The notes beneath the pieces are model-generated. The model was not told the origin of the DNA. It did not search any database and worked only from the letters and a program-made list of their open reading frames with translations. From NCBI GenBank assembly GCA_050480245.1, contig JBCNEQ010000063.1: a stretch of DNA of 64,000 bases. One strand, 5' to 3'. Below are positions 32,067 to 41,277 of this stretch, one piece after another. The translations under genes and the position numbers were made by a program. This DNA is from Anoxybacillus sp050480245. Lineage in GTDB: Bacteria; Bacillota; Bacilli; Bacillales; Anoxybacillaceae. The stretch's first letter is position 1; the number at the start of each line of letters is the position of its first letter.

Positions 32067-34313
32067 ATGGTAAAACGTAGTCGCATCATTGCTTTTTTCC
32101 TTCTTGTCGTTTTACTAGGCGGCATGATGGGATTAACAGCAGAGAAAATTGTGAAAAATATTAAGCTCGGCCTAGACTTGCAAGGTGGTTTCGAAATTTT
32201 ATACGAAGTGAAGCCGACAAAAGAAGGAGAAAAAATTACGAAAGATGTATTGCTCAGCACAGTGAGTGCGCTAAATAAACGCATTAACGTGCTCGGAGTG
32301 AGCGAACCGCGCATTGATATCGAAGGAAACAATCGTATTCGCGTTCAGTTAGCAGGTGTGAAAGACCAAAATAAAGCGCGTGAAATTTTATCGACGGAAG
32401 CAAAATTAACGTTTCGTGACGTGCATGATAACGTGTTAATGGACGGAAGCGACCTCGTTGAAGGGGGCGCGAAACAGACATTTGATGATAAAGGGAAGCC
32501 AAGCGTGGCAATTACGCTAAAAGATGCAAATAAATTTAAACAAGTGACAGAAAAAGTATTAAGCATGGCGCCAAACAACGTGCTCGTTATTTGGCTTGAT
32601 TTTCAAGAAGGCGTTGACTCATACGCCAAAGAAGTAGGGAAAGAGCATCCGAAATTTATTTCGGCCGCAGAAGTCAATGAAGTGTTTAACCAAACGGACG
32701 TGTCGATCGTCGGTAATTTTACGGTCGAAGAGGCAAAACAGCTAGCGGACTTATTAAATGCAGGCGCACTTCCGGTTGAACTAAAAGAAATTTATTCAAC
32801 TTCTGTAGGTGCACAGTTTGGTGAACAAGCGCTACAAGAAACCATTTTAGCAGGAATTATTGGCGTTGCGCTCATCTTCATATTTATGATTGTTTTTTAT
32901 CGCTTGCCAGGAATTGTGGCAGTAATCACGCTAAGCATATACATTTATCTCATTTTGCTCATTTTTGACTGGATGAACGGTGTACTGACATTGCCAGGGA
33001 TTGCCGCTCTTATTCTCGGCGTCGGCATGGCAGTCGATGCTAACATCATTACATACGAGCGAATTAAAGATGAATTAAAGCTTGGAAAGTCGTTAATGTC
33101 GGCGTATCGCATCGGAAATCGAGGATCTTTTGGAACCATTCTTGATGCTAACATTACAACGATTATTGCGGGTGTCGTGTTATTTGTATATGGGACGAGC
33201 TCTGTTAAAGGATTTGCGACGATGCTGATCATTAGCATTTTAGCGAGCTTTATTACCGCAATATACGGTACGCGTGTACTGCTTGGCTTGCTTGTGAAAA
33301 GCCGCCTATTCGATAAAAGACCGCACTATTTTGGTGTCAATCCGAAAGATATATTAGATATTGCGAAAGTGACAGATGACACAGACGTGCCAACAAAGTT
33401 TGAACGGCTTGATTTTGTAAAACGAAGCAAACTATTTTTCACTATTTCAGGAGCACTTACTATCATTGGAATCGTATTACTGTTGACAGCAAAATTAAAT
33501 TTAGGTATTGACTTTTCAAGCGGGACGCGCGTCGATTTAATGAGCAAAAAGCCGCTTACAATTGAAGAAGTAAAGGACGAATTAAGTAAATTACATTTAG
33601 AACCAAAAGATGTCGTGCTGTCAGGAAATAATAACAACATGGCGATCGTTCGTTTTCTCGGCGTACTGGATCAAAAAGAAATTTCACAGTTGAAATCACA
33701 CTTTAAACAACAGTACGGGGTAGAACCGAACGTAAGCGTAGTGTCGCCGACAGTCGGGAAAGAATTAGCGCGCAATGCATTTATCGCTGTTTTAATTGCT
33801 TCTGTTGGCATTATCATTTATGTAACTGTTCGCTTTGAAATGTATATGGCGCTTGCCGCTATTATTGCGCTATTGCATGACGCTTTTCTGGTCGTTGCTT
33901 TCTTCAGTTTAACTCGTTTAGAAGTCGACTTAACGTTTATTGCTGCGGTGTTAACGATTATTGGTTATTCGATTAACGATACGATCGTTACATTTGACCG
34001 TATTCGCCATATCATGAAAAAACGAAAAGTGAAAACAGTCGATGATTTAAGAGATATCGTGAACAAAGCATTGCAACAAACATTTACTCGTTCCATTAAT
34101 ACGGTATTAACTGTTATTTTTACCGTTATTGCGCTTTTGATTTTCGGAAGCGATTCGATCCGCAATTTCAATTTAGCTTTATTAGTCGGGCTTGTTTGTG
34201 GTGTTTACTCTTCGCTATTTATTGCTTCACAACTATGGGTTGTGTGGAAGGCAAAACAATTGAAAACAGGAACGCAAAAACGCGAAAAATGGGAAGCAGA
34301 ACCGGAAGTATAA
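32067..34313 (+). CDS. secDF: Fused protein translocase subunit SecDF
   Basis: SecD and SecF assist Sec-dependent export using proton motive force. Here they are one 748-residue protein, the Bacillus form. The SecD half has GLDLQGG (35-41), the P1 region and six helices ending near 420 (GVGMAVDANIITYERIKDE); the SecF half starts near 450 with GIDFSSGTRVDL and has its own six helices (GYSINDTIVTFDRIR). The gene has a strong promoter, and a 20-bp palindrome separates that promoter from its ribosome-binding site. Confidence 0.96.
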   Translation: MVKRSRIIAFFLLVVLLGGMMGLTAEKIVKNIKLGLDLQGGFEILYEVKPTKEGEKITKDVLLSTVSALNKRINVLGVSEPRIDIEGNNRIRVQLAGVKDQNKAREILSTEAKLTFRDVHDNVLMDGSDLVEGGAKQTFDDKGKPSVAITLKDANKFKQVTEKVLSMAPNNVLVIWLDFQEGVDSYAKEVGKEHPKFISAAEVNEVFNQTDVSIVGNFTVEEAKQLADLLNAGALPVELKEIYSTSVGAQFGEQALQETILAGIIGVALIFIFMIVFYRLPGIVAVITLSIYIYLILLIFDWMNGVLTLPGIAALILGVGMAVDANIITYERIKDELKLGKSLMSAYRIGNRGSFGTILDANITTIIAGVVLFVYGTSSVKGFATMLIISILASFITAIYGTRVLLGLLVKSRLFDKRPHYFGVNPKDILDIAKVTDDTDVPTKFERLDFVKRSKLFFTISGALTIIGIVLLLTAKLNLGIDFSSGTRVDLMSKKPLTIEEVKDELSKLHLEPKDVVLSGNNNNMAIVRFLGVLDQKEISQLKSHFKQQYGVEPNVSVVSPTVGKELARNAFIAVLIASVGIIIYVTVRFEMYMALAAIIALLHDAFLVVAFFSLTRLEVDLTFIAAVLTIIGYSINDTIVTFDRIRHIMKKRKVKTVDDLRDIVNKALQQTFTRSINTVLTVIFTVIALLIFGSDSIRNFNLALLVGLVCGVYSSLFIASQLWVVWKAKQLKTGTQKREKWEAEPEV

Positions 34314-34343
34314 ACGTCGTGGCGCATGTCGCGACGTTTTTTT
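34312..34343 (+). terminator. Intrinsic terminator after secDF
   Basis: AAACGTCG (34312-34319) pairs with CGACGTTT (34332-34339), then a T run; it overlaps the secDF stop codon. Confidence 0.85.
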
Positions 34344-34392
34344 GTGGCTTCAATAGGATACAATAAAAACAAAAGAGAAAGGAGCGAATGGA

Positions 34393-35286
34393 GTGGACGA
34401 ACAAACGCGCTTTCAACAAGCTCAATTTGCCGCGATGGTTGGTGTTTTCGGTAACATTGTGCTTGCAGTCATAAAAGGTTGGTTCGGAATGATTGCCAAT
34501 AGTAAAGCACTAATGGCTGATGCGGTGCATTCCGCTTCCGATGTAGCAGGGTCGCTTGCCGTGTGGATTGGTTTGCGCGCGGCCAAACAGCCACCAGATG
34601 ATGATCATCCGTATGGGCATGGAAAAGCAGAGTCGATTGCGGCCATTATTGTTGCAGTGTTGCTTTTTCTCGTTGGAATAGAAATTGGAATGTCTTCCTT
34701 TTCTTCGCTTTTTCAACCGATTGAACCGCCGAAAATGATTGCGGTATATGTCGTTATTTTATCGATTGTTGTGAAAGAAGCGATGTTTCGTTATAAGTAC
34801 GCTTTAGGAAAAAAAATTAAAAGCGATGCGATTATCGTTAATGCGTACGAGCATCGTTCGGATGTTTTTTCTTCGATTGCTGCATGCATTGGCATTGTTG
34901 CCGCGATGTTAGGTGAAACATTACATGCACCATGGCTCGTTTATGCAGATCCCGTTGCAGGACTGTTCGTTTCGCTTCTCGTTTTAAAAATGGCGTGGAC
35001 GTTAGGGACAGAGTCAATCCATCATGCGCTTGACCACGTGTGGCATGAAGAGGAAACGGTACGCTTACGTGAAGCTGTCCTTTCATTTCCAGAAGTAAAG
35101 CGCATTGACTCACTTTATGCACGCCAGCACGGCCATTACGTTGTTGTCGATTTAAAAATTGCTGTATCTCCACATTTAACCGTTTCAGAAGGTCATGAGA
35201 TCGGGAAAAAAGTGAAACAAAAGTTATTGTCGTTTCCACAAGTGCGTAATGTAATGGTGCATGTCAATCCATATCACGAACAATAA
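34393..35286 (+). CDS. Cation diffusion facilitator family transporter
   Basis: The 297-residue protein has six predicted membrane helices and a C-terminal cytoplasmic ACT-like domain (about 215-297). Metal-site motifs are H46xxxD50 (ADAVHSASD) in helix 2 and EHRSD in helix 5; HPYGHGKAES follows helix 2. CDF proteins export Zn, Mn, Fe or Co in exchange for protons; the metal is not predictable from this. GTG start follows AAAGGAG by 8 bp. It sits alone between secDF and recJ. Confidence 0.88.
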   Translation: MDEQTRFQQAQFAAMVGVFGNIVLAVIKGWFGMIANSKALMADAVHSASDVAGSLAVWIGLRAAKQPPDDDHPYGHGKAESIAAIIVAVLLFLVGIEIGMSSFSSLFQPIEPPKMIAVYVVILSIVVKEAMFRYKYALGKKIKSDAIIVNAYEHRSDVFSSIAACIGIVAAMLGETLHAPWLVYADPVAGLFVSLLVLKMAWTLGTESIHHALDHVWHEEETVRLREAVLSFPEVKRIDSLYARQHGHYVVVDLKIAVSPHLTVSEGHEIGKKVKQKLLSFPQVRNVMVHVNPYHEQ

Positions 35287-35287
35287 A

Positions 35288-35316
35288 TTGTCCATCAGCC
35301 CATTGTTTTGTATAAT
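35288..35316 (+). promoter_or_regulatory. Sigma-A promoter of recJ-apt
   Basis: TTGTCC (35288-35293), a 17-bp spacer and TATAAT (35311-35316), directly after the transporter stop. Confidence 0.7.
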
Positions 35317-35339
35317 GAAAGGGTTGAGGGGTGAATGAT

Positions 35340-37700
35340 ATGTTAGCACCGAAAACCCGCTGGAATATCCAACAAGTAAACGATCAACAAGTGCAAATGA
35401 TTGCGCAAGCGTTACATATAGCTCCGCCTGTTGCTTCATTGCTTGTCAGCCGCGGCTACCATACCGTTGAGGCCGCTCGTTCTTTTTTTGAGCGAAAGCA
35501 ATCGTTTCACTCGCCTTTTTTGTTAAACGATATGGAAAAGGCGGTTGATCGAATAGAGAAAGCGATTACAAACGGTGAGCATATTCTCGTTTTCGGCGAT
35601 TATGATGCTGACGGGGTAAGCAGTACAGTCGTAATGGTTAGTGTCTTACGGGAAAAAGGAGCGAACGTTTCCTACTACATTCCGAATCGTTTTTCAGAAG
35701 GATACGGTCCGAATGAACAAGCATTTCGACTTGCAAAAGAGCAAGGAGTCTCATTAATTATTACGGTCGATACAGGCATTTCTGCTTTACATGAAGCAAA
35801 CGTCGCCAAACAGCTCGGCATCGACTTAATTATTACAGACCATCACGAGCCTGGCCCGATGTTGCCTGAAGCATACGCAACGATCCACCCGAAAATAAGC
35901 CCGAATTATCCGTTTAAACATTTAGCCGGCGTTGGTGTAGCGTTTAAACTTGCTCATGCGCTCATCGGGCGCGTGCCGTACGAATGGCTTGATGTTGTCG
36001 CGATCGGGACGATTGCCGATCTCGTTCCGCTTCAAGATGAAAATCATTTGCTTGCACGGCTAGGCATTGAACAATTCCGACAAACGAATCGTCTTGGTTT
36101 ACAAGCGCTTTGTAAACGATGTGGTGTATCTCATACGGCGGTAACAGAAGACACGATTGCGTTTATGATCGGTCCGCGCATTAATGCCGCTGGACGACTC
36201 GATTGCGCTGACCCAGCTGTTCAACTGTTGTTAACGACAGATATACATGAAGCGGACATGTTAGCTGAACAAATTGATGCGATGAACAGAGAGCGTCAAC
36301 AGCTTGTGAACGATATAACGGAAGAAGCGATTCAACTTGTTGAGCAGCATTATGCGAACGATCGGGTGCTCGTTGTGGCAAAAGAAGGATGGAACGTCGG
36401 CGTCATAGGTATTGTCGCTTCCCGATTAGTTGAACGTTTTTATCGTCCGACGATCGTTTTGAGCATTGATCATGAAAAAGGAATTGCGAAAGGATCGGCA
36501 CGAAGCATAGAAGGGTTCGATTTATTTGCCAATTTGTCAAATTGCCGCGATATTTTACCGCATTTCGGTGGGCATCCGATGGCTGCCGGCATGACGCTAT
36601 CTTTTTACGATGTAGATGAATTGCGTGATCGCCTAAACGAAGCAGCGAAGCAACAATTAACAGCTGAACATTTTATCCCGGTAACGCATGTCGATTTGTG
36701 CTGTTCGATCTCGGACGTTTCGCTTGAGCTCATTGACCAAATGAATCGGCTTGCGCCGTTTGGAATGGGAAATCCGAAACCGCGTGTTCTTTTTCAAAAT
36801 ATACAACTAGATACGTTGCGAAAAATTGGAACGGATCAAAATCATTTGAAATTGCTGTTAGCTGAAGATGGGAAAACGTTAGAAGCGATCGGATTTGGGT
36901 TTGGCAGTATTGGCGATGAAATTGCCCCGAACGTTCGTCTTTCAATTGTCGGCGAGTTAACCATTAACGAATGGAATAACTTTCGAAAACCGCAATTAAT
37001 GATTCAAGATTTAGCAGTGAATGAATGGCAACTATTTGATATGCGCCATATTCACCAGCCGAGTAAATGGCTTGCATCATTGCCGAAAGAAAAGCGGCTG
37101 TTCATTGCATTCCGTCGCGATACAATAGATGCATTGCAATTGTCCGCATATGCTGATGAAATTGTATATGTACAAAGCGAACAAGAAGCAAAAGTTCATG
37201 TTGGCGGAAAGTATGTCGTTCTGCTTGATTTGCCTCCGTCACAGCAAATCGTTAAAGTTTTATTAAGTTGTAGTTTACCTGAACGCATTTATGCGTTATT
37301 CTATCAGAGGGAGAGTCACTTCTTCAGCGTGTTGCCAACGCGCGAACATTTTAAGTGGCTGTATTCCTTTTTGTATAAGCGTAGCCCATTTGATGTGCAG
37401 CGTTACGCTGACGACTTAGCTCGCTCGCGCGGATGGACAAAAGAAACGATTTTATTTATGATTCAAGTGTTTGCAGAGCTCGGCTTTATTACAGTCGAAA
37501 ATGGGATCGTTTCTTTAGCTCGTCATGTACAAAAACGAGATTTAACGGAATCGCCGTCTTATCGGCTGAAACAAGCGCAGGCAGAGCTTGAACATATGTT
37601 TTTATACTCATCCTATTCCCAGCTAAAACGTTGGTTCGATTCATTGTATGAGGGGGAAAATGTCAATGGATTTAAAACAATACGTCACGATCGTTCCTGA
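35340..37700 (+). CDS. recJ: Single-stranded-DNA 5'-3' exonuclease RecJ
   Basis: RecJ degrades 5' ends in recombination and mismatch/base repair. The 786-residue protein has the DHH domain (FGDYDADGVSST near 86-96; ITDHHEPG), the DHHA1 domain (FGGHPMAAGMTL), an OB fold and the long C-terminal region of Bacillus RecJ. ATG at 35340 is 6-7 bp after GAGGGGTG; GTG at 35331 lies inside that site. The 3' end overlaps apt by 35 bp in another frame. Confidence 0.95.
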   Translation: MLAPKTRWNIQQVNDQQVQMIAQALHIAPPVASLLVSRGYHTVEAARSFFERKQSFHSPFLLNDMEKAVDRIEKAITNGEHILVFGDYDADGVSSTVVMVSVLREKGANVSYYIPNRFSEGYGPNEQAFRLAKEQGVSLIITVDTGISALHEANVAKQLGIDLIITDHHEPGPMLPEAYATIHPKISPNYPFKHLAGVGVAFKLAHALIGRVPYEWLDVVAIGTIADLVPLQDENHLLARLGIEQFRQTNRLGLQALCKRCGVSHTAVTEDTIAFMIGPRINAAGRLDCADPAVQLLLTTDIHEADMLAEQIDAMNRERQQLVNDITEEAIQLVEQHYANDRVLVVAKEGWNVGVIGIVASRLVERFYRPTIVLSIDHEKGIAKGSARSIEGFDLFANLSNCRDILPHFGGHPMAAGMTLSFYDVDELRDRLNEAAKQQLTAEHFIPVTHVDLCCSISDVSLELIDQMNRLAPFGMGNPKPRVLFQNIQLDTLRKIGTDQNHLKLLLAEDGKTLEAIGFGFGSIGDEIAPNVRLSIVGELTINEWNNFRKPQLMIQDLAVNEWQLFDMRHIHQPSKWLASLPKEKRLFIAFRRDTIDALQLSAYADEIVYVQSEQEAKVHVGGKYVVLLDLPPSQQIVKVLLSCSLPERIYALFYQRESHFFSVLPTREHFKWLYSFLYKRSPFDVQRYADDLARSRGWTKETILFMIQVFAELGFITVENGIVSLARHVQKRDLTESPSYRLKQAQAELEHMFLYSSYSQLKRWFDSLYEGENVNGFKTIRHDRS

Positions 37701-38178
37701 CTTTCCAAAACCAGGTATTCAATTTAAAGATATTACAACGATTATGGACAAAGGGGAAGTATATAAATACGCGACGGATCAAATTGTCAACTACGCGCGT
37801 GAAAAGAAAATTGATGTTGTCGTTGGACCTGAGGCGCGTGGATTTATTATCGGCTGCCCGGTTGCTTACGCGCTTGGCGTCGGATTTGTGCCGGTTCGTA
37901 AAGAAGGCAAACTGCCTCGCGAAGTCATTCGCGTGGAATACGGTTTAGAATACGGCAAGGACGTATTAACGATGCATAAAGACGCGATTAAGCCGGGGCA
38001 ACGCGTCCTTATTACAGATGATTTATTAGCGACAGGCGGCACAATTGAAGCGACGATTAAGCTCGTTGAACAGCTCGGTGGCGTTGTCGCAGGTATTGCA
38101 TTTTTAATTGAATTGACGTATTTAGAAGGTCGCGAAAGATTGAAAGGATACGACATTTTAACATTAATGCAATTTTAA
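37666..38178 (+). CDS. apt: Adenine phosphoribosyltransferase
   Basis: Apt salvages adenine to AMP with PRPP. The 170-residue protein starts MDLKQYVTIVPDFPKPGIQFKDITT and has the PRPP-binding motif RVLITDDLLATGGT. ATG at 37666 gives the exact B. subtilis length and has AGGGGGA 9 bp upstream; ATG at 37660 is too near. The start lies within recJ, 35 bp before the recJ stop, so translation is likely coupled. A terminator separates it from relA. Confidence 0.97.
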   Translation: MDLKQYVTIVPDFPKPGIQFKDITTIMDKGEVYKYATDQIVNYAREKKIDVVVGPEARGFIIGCPVAYALGVGFVPVRKEGKLPREVIRVEYGLEYGKDVLTMHKDAIKPGQRVLITDDLLATGGTIEATIKLVEQLGGVVAGIAFLIELTYLEGRERLKGYDILTLMQF

Positions 38179-38183
38179 GAAAG

Positions 38184-38208
38184 GAGGGGCAAAATGCTCC
38201 TCTTTTTC
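38184..38208 (+). terminator. Intrinsic terminator after apt
   Basis: GAGGGGC (38184-38190) pairs with GCTCCTC (38196-38202, one G-U), followed by TTTTT. Confidence 0.8.
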
Positions 38209-38220
38209 GCATCGTTGCTC

Positions 38221-38249
38221 TTTACATTTGAAAAATTTTTCATGATAAT
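38221..38249 (+). promoter_or_regulatory. Sigma-A promoter of relA
   Basis: TTTACA (38221-38226), a 17-bp spacer and GATAAT (38244-38249). Confidence 0.7.
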
Positions 38250-38282
38250 ATTGACAATACGTTTAAAATAAAAGGTGATTGC

Positions 38283-40481
38283 ATGGCAAATGAACAAGTA
38301 TTAACGGCGGAACAAGTGATTGAAAAGGCGAGCCGTTATTTGTCGAAAGACGACGTACAGTTTATCGAACGGGCATATGAATTTGCGAAAGAAGCGCATC
38401 GCGAGCAATATCGGAAGTCTGGGGAACCGTACATTATTCATCCGATTCAAGTGGCAGGTATTTTAGTCGATTTGGAAATGGACCCTGCGACAATTGCGGC
38501 GGGCTTTTTACATGATGTTGTTGAAGATACACCTGTGACGAAGGAAGATTTAGAAAAAGAGTTTGGCAAAGAAGTGGCGATGCTCGTTGATGGCGTGACG
38601 AAGCTCGGAAAAATTAAATATAAATCACATGAAGAACAGCAGGCGGAAAATCATCGCAAAATGTTTTTAGCGATGGCGCAAGATATACGAGTCATTTTAA
38701 TTAAATTAGCAGACCGGCTGCACAATATGCGCACGTTAAAACATTTGCCGTTAGAAAAACAACGTCGCATCGCCAATGAGACGCTTGAAATTTTTGCTCC
38801 ACTTGCGCATCGTCTTGGGATTTCAAAAATCAAATGGGAACTCGAAGATACAGCGCTTCGCTATTTAAATCCACAACAATATTATCGCATTGTCAACTTA
38901 ATGAAAAAGAAGCGAGCGGAACGCGAGCAATATTTAGAAGAAGTCATTCAAGAAATGCGCGAACGGTTAAATGAAGTCGGCATTCAAGCAGAAATTTCAG
39001 GACGTCCAAAACATATTTACAGCATTTATCGGAAAATGGTTTTGCAAAACAAACAATTTAACGAAATTTACGATTTGCTAGCTGTGCGTATTATCGTTGA
39101 AAGCATTAAAGACTGTTATGCTGTTCTTGGTATCATCCATACATGTTGGAAGCCGATGCCTGGGCGTTTTAAAGATTATATTGCCATGCCGAAGCCGAAT
39201 ATGTATCAGTCGCTTCATACGACGGTCGTCGGTCCAAAAGGCGAGCCGCTTGAAGTGCAAATTCGGACGTTTGACATGCATCATATTGCAGAATTTGGAA
39301 TCGCTGCCCATTGGGCATATAAAGAAGGAAAGACCATTCGCCCAAATACATTTGAAGAAAAATTATCATGGTTTCGCGAAATTGTCGAATGGCAAAACGA
39401 AACGAACAACGCGGAAGAGTTTGTCGAAACGTTAAAGATGGATTTATTTTCTGACATGGTGTTTGTTTTCACACCAAAAGGCGATGTCATTGAGCTCCCA
39501 GCTGGTTCAGTGCCGATTGACTTTGCTTATCGTATTCATTCAGAAATTGGAAATAAAACGATTGGGGCAAAAGTAAACGGAAAAATGGTGCCGCTTGATC
39601 ATCCGCTTCAAACAGGGGATATTGTTGAAATTTTGACGTCCAATCATTCATACGGCCCGAGCCAAGACTGGTTAAAAATTGCGCAAACGTCGCATGCGAA
39701 AAATAAAATTCGCCAATTTTTCAAAAAGCAACGCCGTGAAGAGAACGTCGAAAAAGGGAAAGAGCTTGTTGAAAAAGAAATTCGCAACATGGGTTTTGAC
39801 GTAAAAGAAGTATTAACAACTGAAAATACGAAACGTGTGGCGGAGAAATTTAACTTTGCCAATGAAGAAGATATGTATGCCGCCGTCGGTTACAACGGCA
39901 TTACAGCTGCCCAAGTAGCGCATCGTTTAACAGAAAAATGGCGGAAACAACGCGATTTAGAAGAACAGGCGAAACGTTTGTCTGATATGTTACAAGAAGC
40001 GAAACACGTCACGCCAATTAAAAAACGGGATTTTGGCGTATGCGTCGAAGGTGTAGACAATTTGCTTATTCGCTTGTCGCGTTGTTGCAATCCGGTGCCT
40101 GGTGATGAAATTATCGGCTTTATTACAAAAGGGCGTGGTGTTTCTGTCCACCGAGTTGATTGTCCGAACGTGCTGGTGGAAGAAGCAAAAGAGCGACTTA
40201 TCCCTGTTCAATGGGAAAGCGGTGCAAACTGTCAGCGGGAATATACAGTGGATATCGAAATTACCGGATATGATCGGCGTGGCCTGCTTAATGAAGTATT
40301 GCAAGCGGTCAATGAAACGAAAACGAACATTTCGGCTGTATCTGGAAGAACAGATCACCGAAATAAAATGGCGACCATTCATATGACGATTTTTATTCAT
40401 AATGTCAGTCATTTGCAAAAAGTGGTTGAGCGCATTAAACAAATCCCAGACATTTATTCAGTAAGGCGGATCATGAACTAG
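38283..40481 (+). CDS. relA: Bifunctional (p)ppGpp synthetase/hydrolase Rel
   Basis: Rel makes and breaks the alarmone (p)ppGpp. The 732-residue protein has the HD hydrolase domain (H53, HDVVEDT 77-83), the synthetase domain (YDLLAVRIIV...GRFKDYIAMPKPNMYQSLHTTV), TGS (VFTPKGDVIELPAGS), a zinc-finger-type RIS region with RCCNPVPGDEIIG, and a C-terminal ACT domain. Both active sites look intact. The gene has its own promoter and is followed by dtd after 14 bp. Confidence 0.97.
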   Translation: MANEQVLTAEQVIEKASRYLSKDDVQFIERAYEFAKEAHREQYRKSGEPYIIHPIQVAGILVDLEMDPATIAAGFLHDVVEDTPVTKEDLEKEFGKEVAMLVDGVTKLGKIKYKSHEEQQAENHRKMFLAMAQDIRVILIKLADRLHNMRTLKHLPLEKQRRIANETLEIFAPLAHRLGISKIKWELEDTALRYLNPQQYYRIVNLMKKKRAEREQYLEEVIQEMRERLNEVGIQAEISGRPKHIYSIYRKMVLQNKQFNEIYDLLAVRIIVESIKDCYAVLGIIHTCWKPMPGRFKDYIAMPKPNMYQSLHTTVVGPKGEPLEVQIRTFDMHHIAEFGIAAHWAYKEGKTIRPNTFEEKLSWFREIVEWQNETNNAEEFVETLKMDLFSDMVFVFTPKGDVIELPAGSVPIDFAYRIHSEIGNKTIGAKVNGKMVPLDHPLQTGDIVEILTSNHSYGPSQDWLKIAQTSHAKNKIRQFFKKQRREENVEKGKELVEKEIRNMGFDVKEVLTTENTKRVAEKFNFANEEDMYAAVGYNGITAAQVAHRLTEKWRKQRDLEEQAKRLSDMLQEAKHVTPIKKRDFGVCVEGVDNLLIRLSRCCNPVPGDEIIGFITKGRGVSVHRVDCPNVLVEEAKERLIPVQWESGANCQREYTVDIEITGYDRRGLLNEVLQAVNETKTNISAVSGRTDHRNKMATIHMTIFIHNVSHLQKVVERIKQIPDIYSVRRIMN

Positions 40482-40495
40482 AAAGGGTTGTCACA

Positions 40496-40936
40496 ATGAG
40501 AGTTGTTGTTCAGCGGGCGAAACATGGAAAAGTCACAGTTTTTGGTGAAGTCGTTGGAGAAATTGATTTTGGGCTCGTGTTATTAGTTGGTATTACTCAT
40601 GACGATACAGAGGAAGACGCGGCATTTGTCGCCGATAAAATTGCTCATTTGCGCATATTTGAAGATGAGCAAGGAAAAATGAACCTTTCCCTTTTAGATG
40701 TAGGCGGATCGATTTTATCGATTTCACAATTTACGTTGTACGGAGACTGTCGCAAAGGAAGAAGACCAAACTTTATGGATGCAGCAAAACCGGAACATGC
40801 AAAGCATATTTATGAAGCGTTTAATGAACAATTGCGTCAAAAAGGGATTCACGTAGAAACAGGTGTATTTGGTGCAATGATGGATGTAGAGCTAACAAAC
40901 GTCGGACCGGTGACGCTCATCGTTGAAAGCAAATAA
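40496..40936 (+). CDS. dtd: D-aminoacyl-tRNA deacylase
   Basis: Dtd hydrolyses D-amino acids (and glycine from tRNA-Ala) mischarged on tRNA. The 146-residue protein has MRVVVQRAKHGKVTV, the SQFTLYGDCRKGRRPNF motif and the cross-subunit GPVTLIVES (Gly-cisPro) motif. AGAAAGGGTTG precedes the ATG. It is cotranscribed with relA, as in most Firmicutes, and shares a bidirectional terminator with the small gene on the other strand. Confidence 0.97.
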   Translation: MRVVVQRAKHGKVTVFGEVVGEIDFGLVLLVGITHDDTEEDAAFVADKIAHLRIFEDEQGKMNLSLLDVGGSILSISQFTLYGDCRKGRRPNFMDAAKPEHAKHIYEAFNEQLRQKGIHVETGVFGAMMDVELTNVGPVTLIVESK

Positions 40937-40970
40937 AAACCGCGCTCGCATATGGACGAGCTCGGTTTTT
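40935..40970. terminator. Bidirectional terminator between dtd and the small convergent gene
   Basis: AAAAACCGCGCTCG (40935-40948) pairs with CGAGCTCGGTTTTT (40957-40970) with one mismatch. A and T runs flank it on both strands. Confidence 0.85.
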
Positions 40971-40971
40971 T

Positions 40972-41145
40972 TTATCCTCGCGCTACATGTTTTTTCAGCT
41001 TTTGTACATCACGAAGAGAAAGTCCAAATTCAGAAGCGAGTTCAAACGATGTGAGCTCGTTTTCTTTTTGAATAAATGAATGAAAATCAACGTGCATAAG
41101 TGGGGATTGTGAATAAACAAATTCTCCTTTTTCACTATGGCGCAT
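40972..41145 (-). CDS. 57-residue helix-turn-helix-like protein (YrzK-like)
   Basis: This gene encodes 57 residues from ATG at 41145 with a strong GAAAGGAGA site upstream. The C-terminal half, ELASEFGLSLRDVQKLKKH, reads as a helix-turn-helix of the sigma-factor/Fis-like type; the N-terminal 30 residues are unstructured-looking. A short gene, yrzK in B. subtilis, occupies this place between dtd and hisS. The function is unknown. The coding assignment rests on the ribosome-binding site, the clean frame, the terminator after the stop, and synteny. Confidence 0.72.
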   Translation of the reverse strand: MRHSEKGEFVYSQSPLMHVDFHSFIQKENELTSFELASEFGLSLRDVQKLKKHVARG

Positions 41146-41277
41146 GGCAAGTCTCCTTTCCCGTCAATTGTCGTTCGTATTATTCCCAATTTTTCTGCCT
41201 TTTCATTCAAAGAAGGATTTTTTTTGTTTGTGAAGAAATAAAATAGCGACTACTGACAACGTAGGGGGATTTGCAAC

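Noticed and set aside
40995..41210. 71-codon minus-strand frame near 41000
   Set aside because: It overlaps the 57-residue gene in another frame, lacks a ribosome-binding site and reads as non-protein-like sequence.
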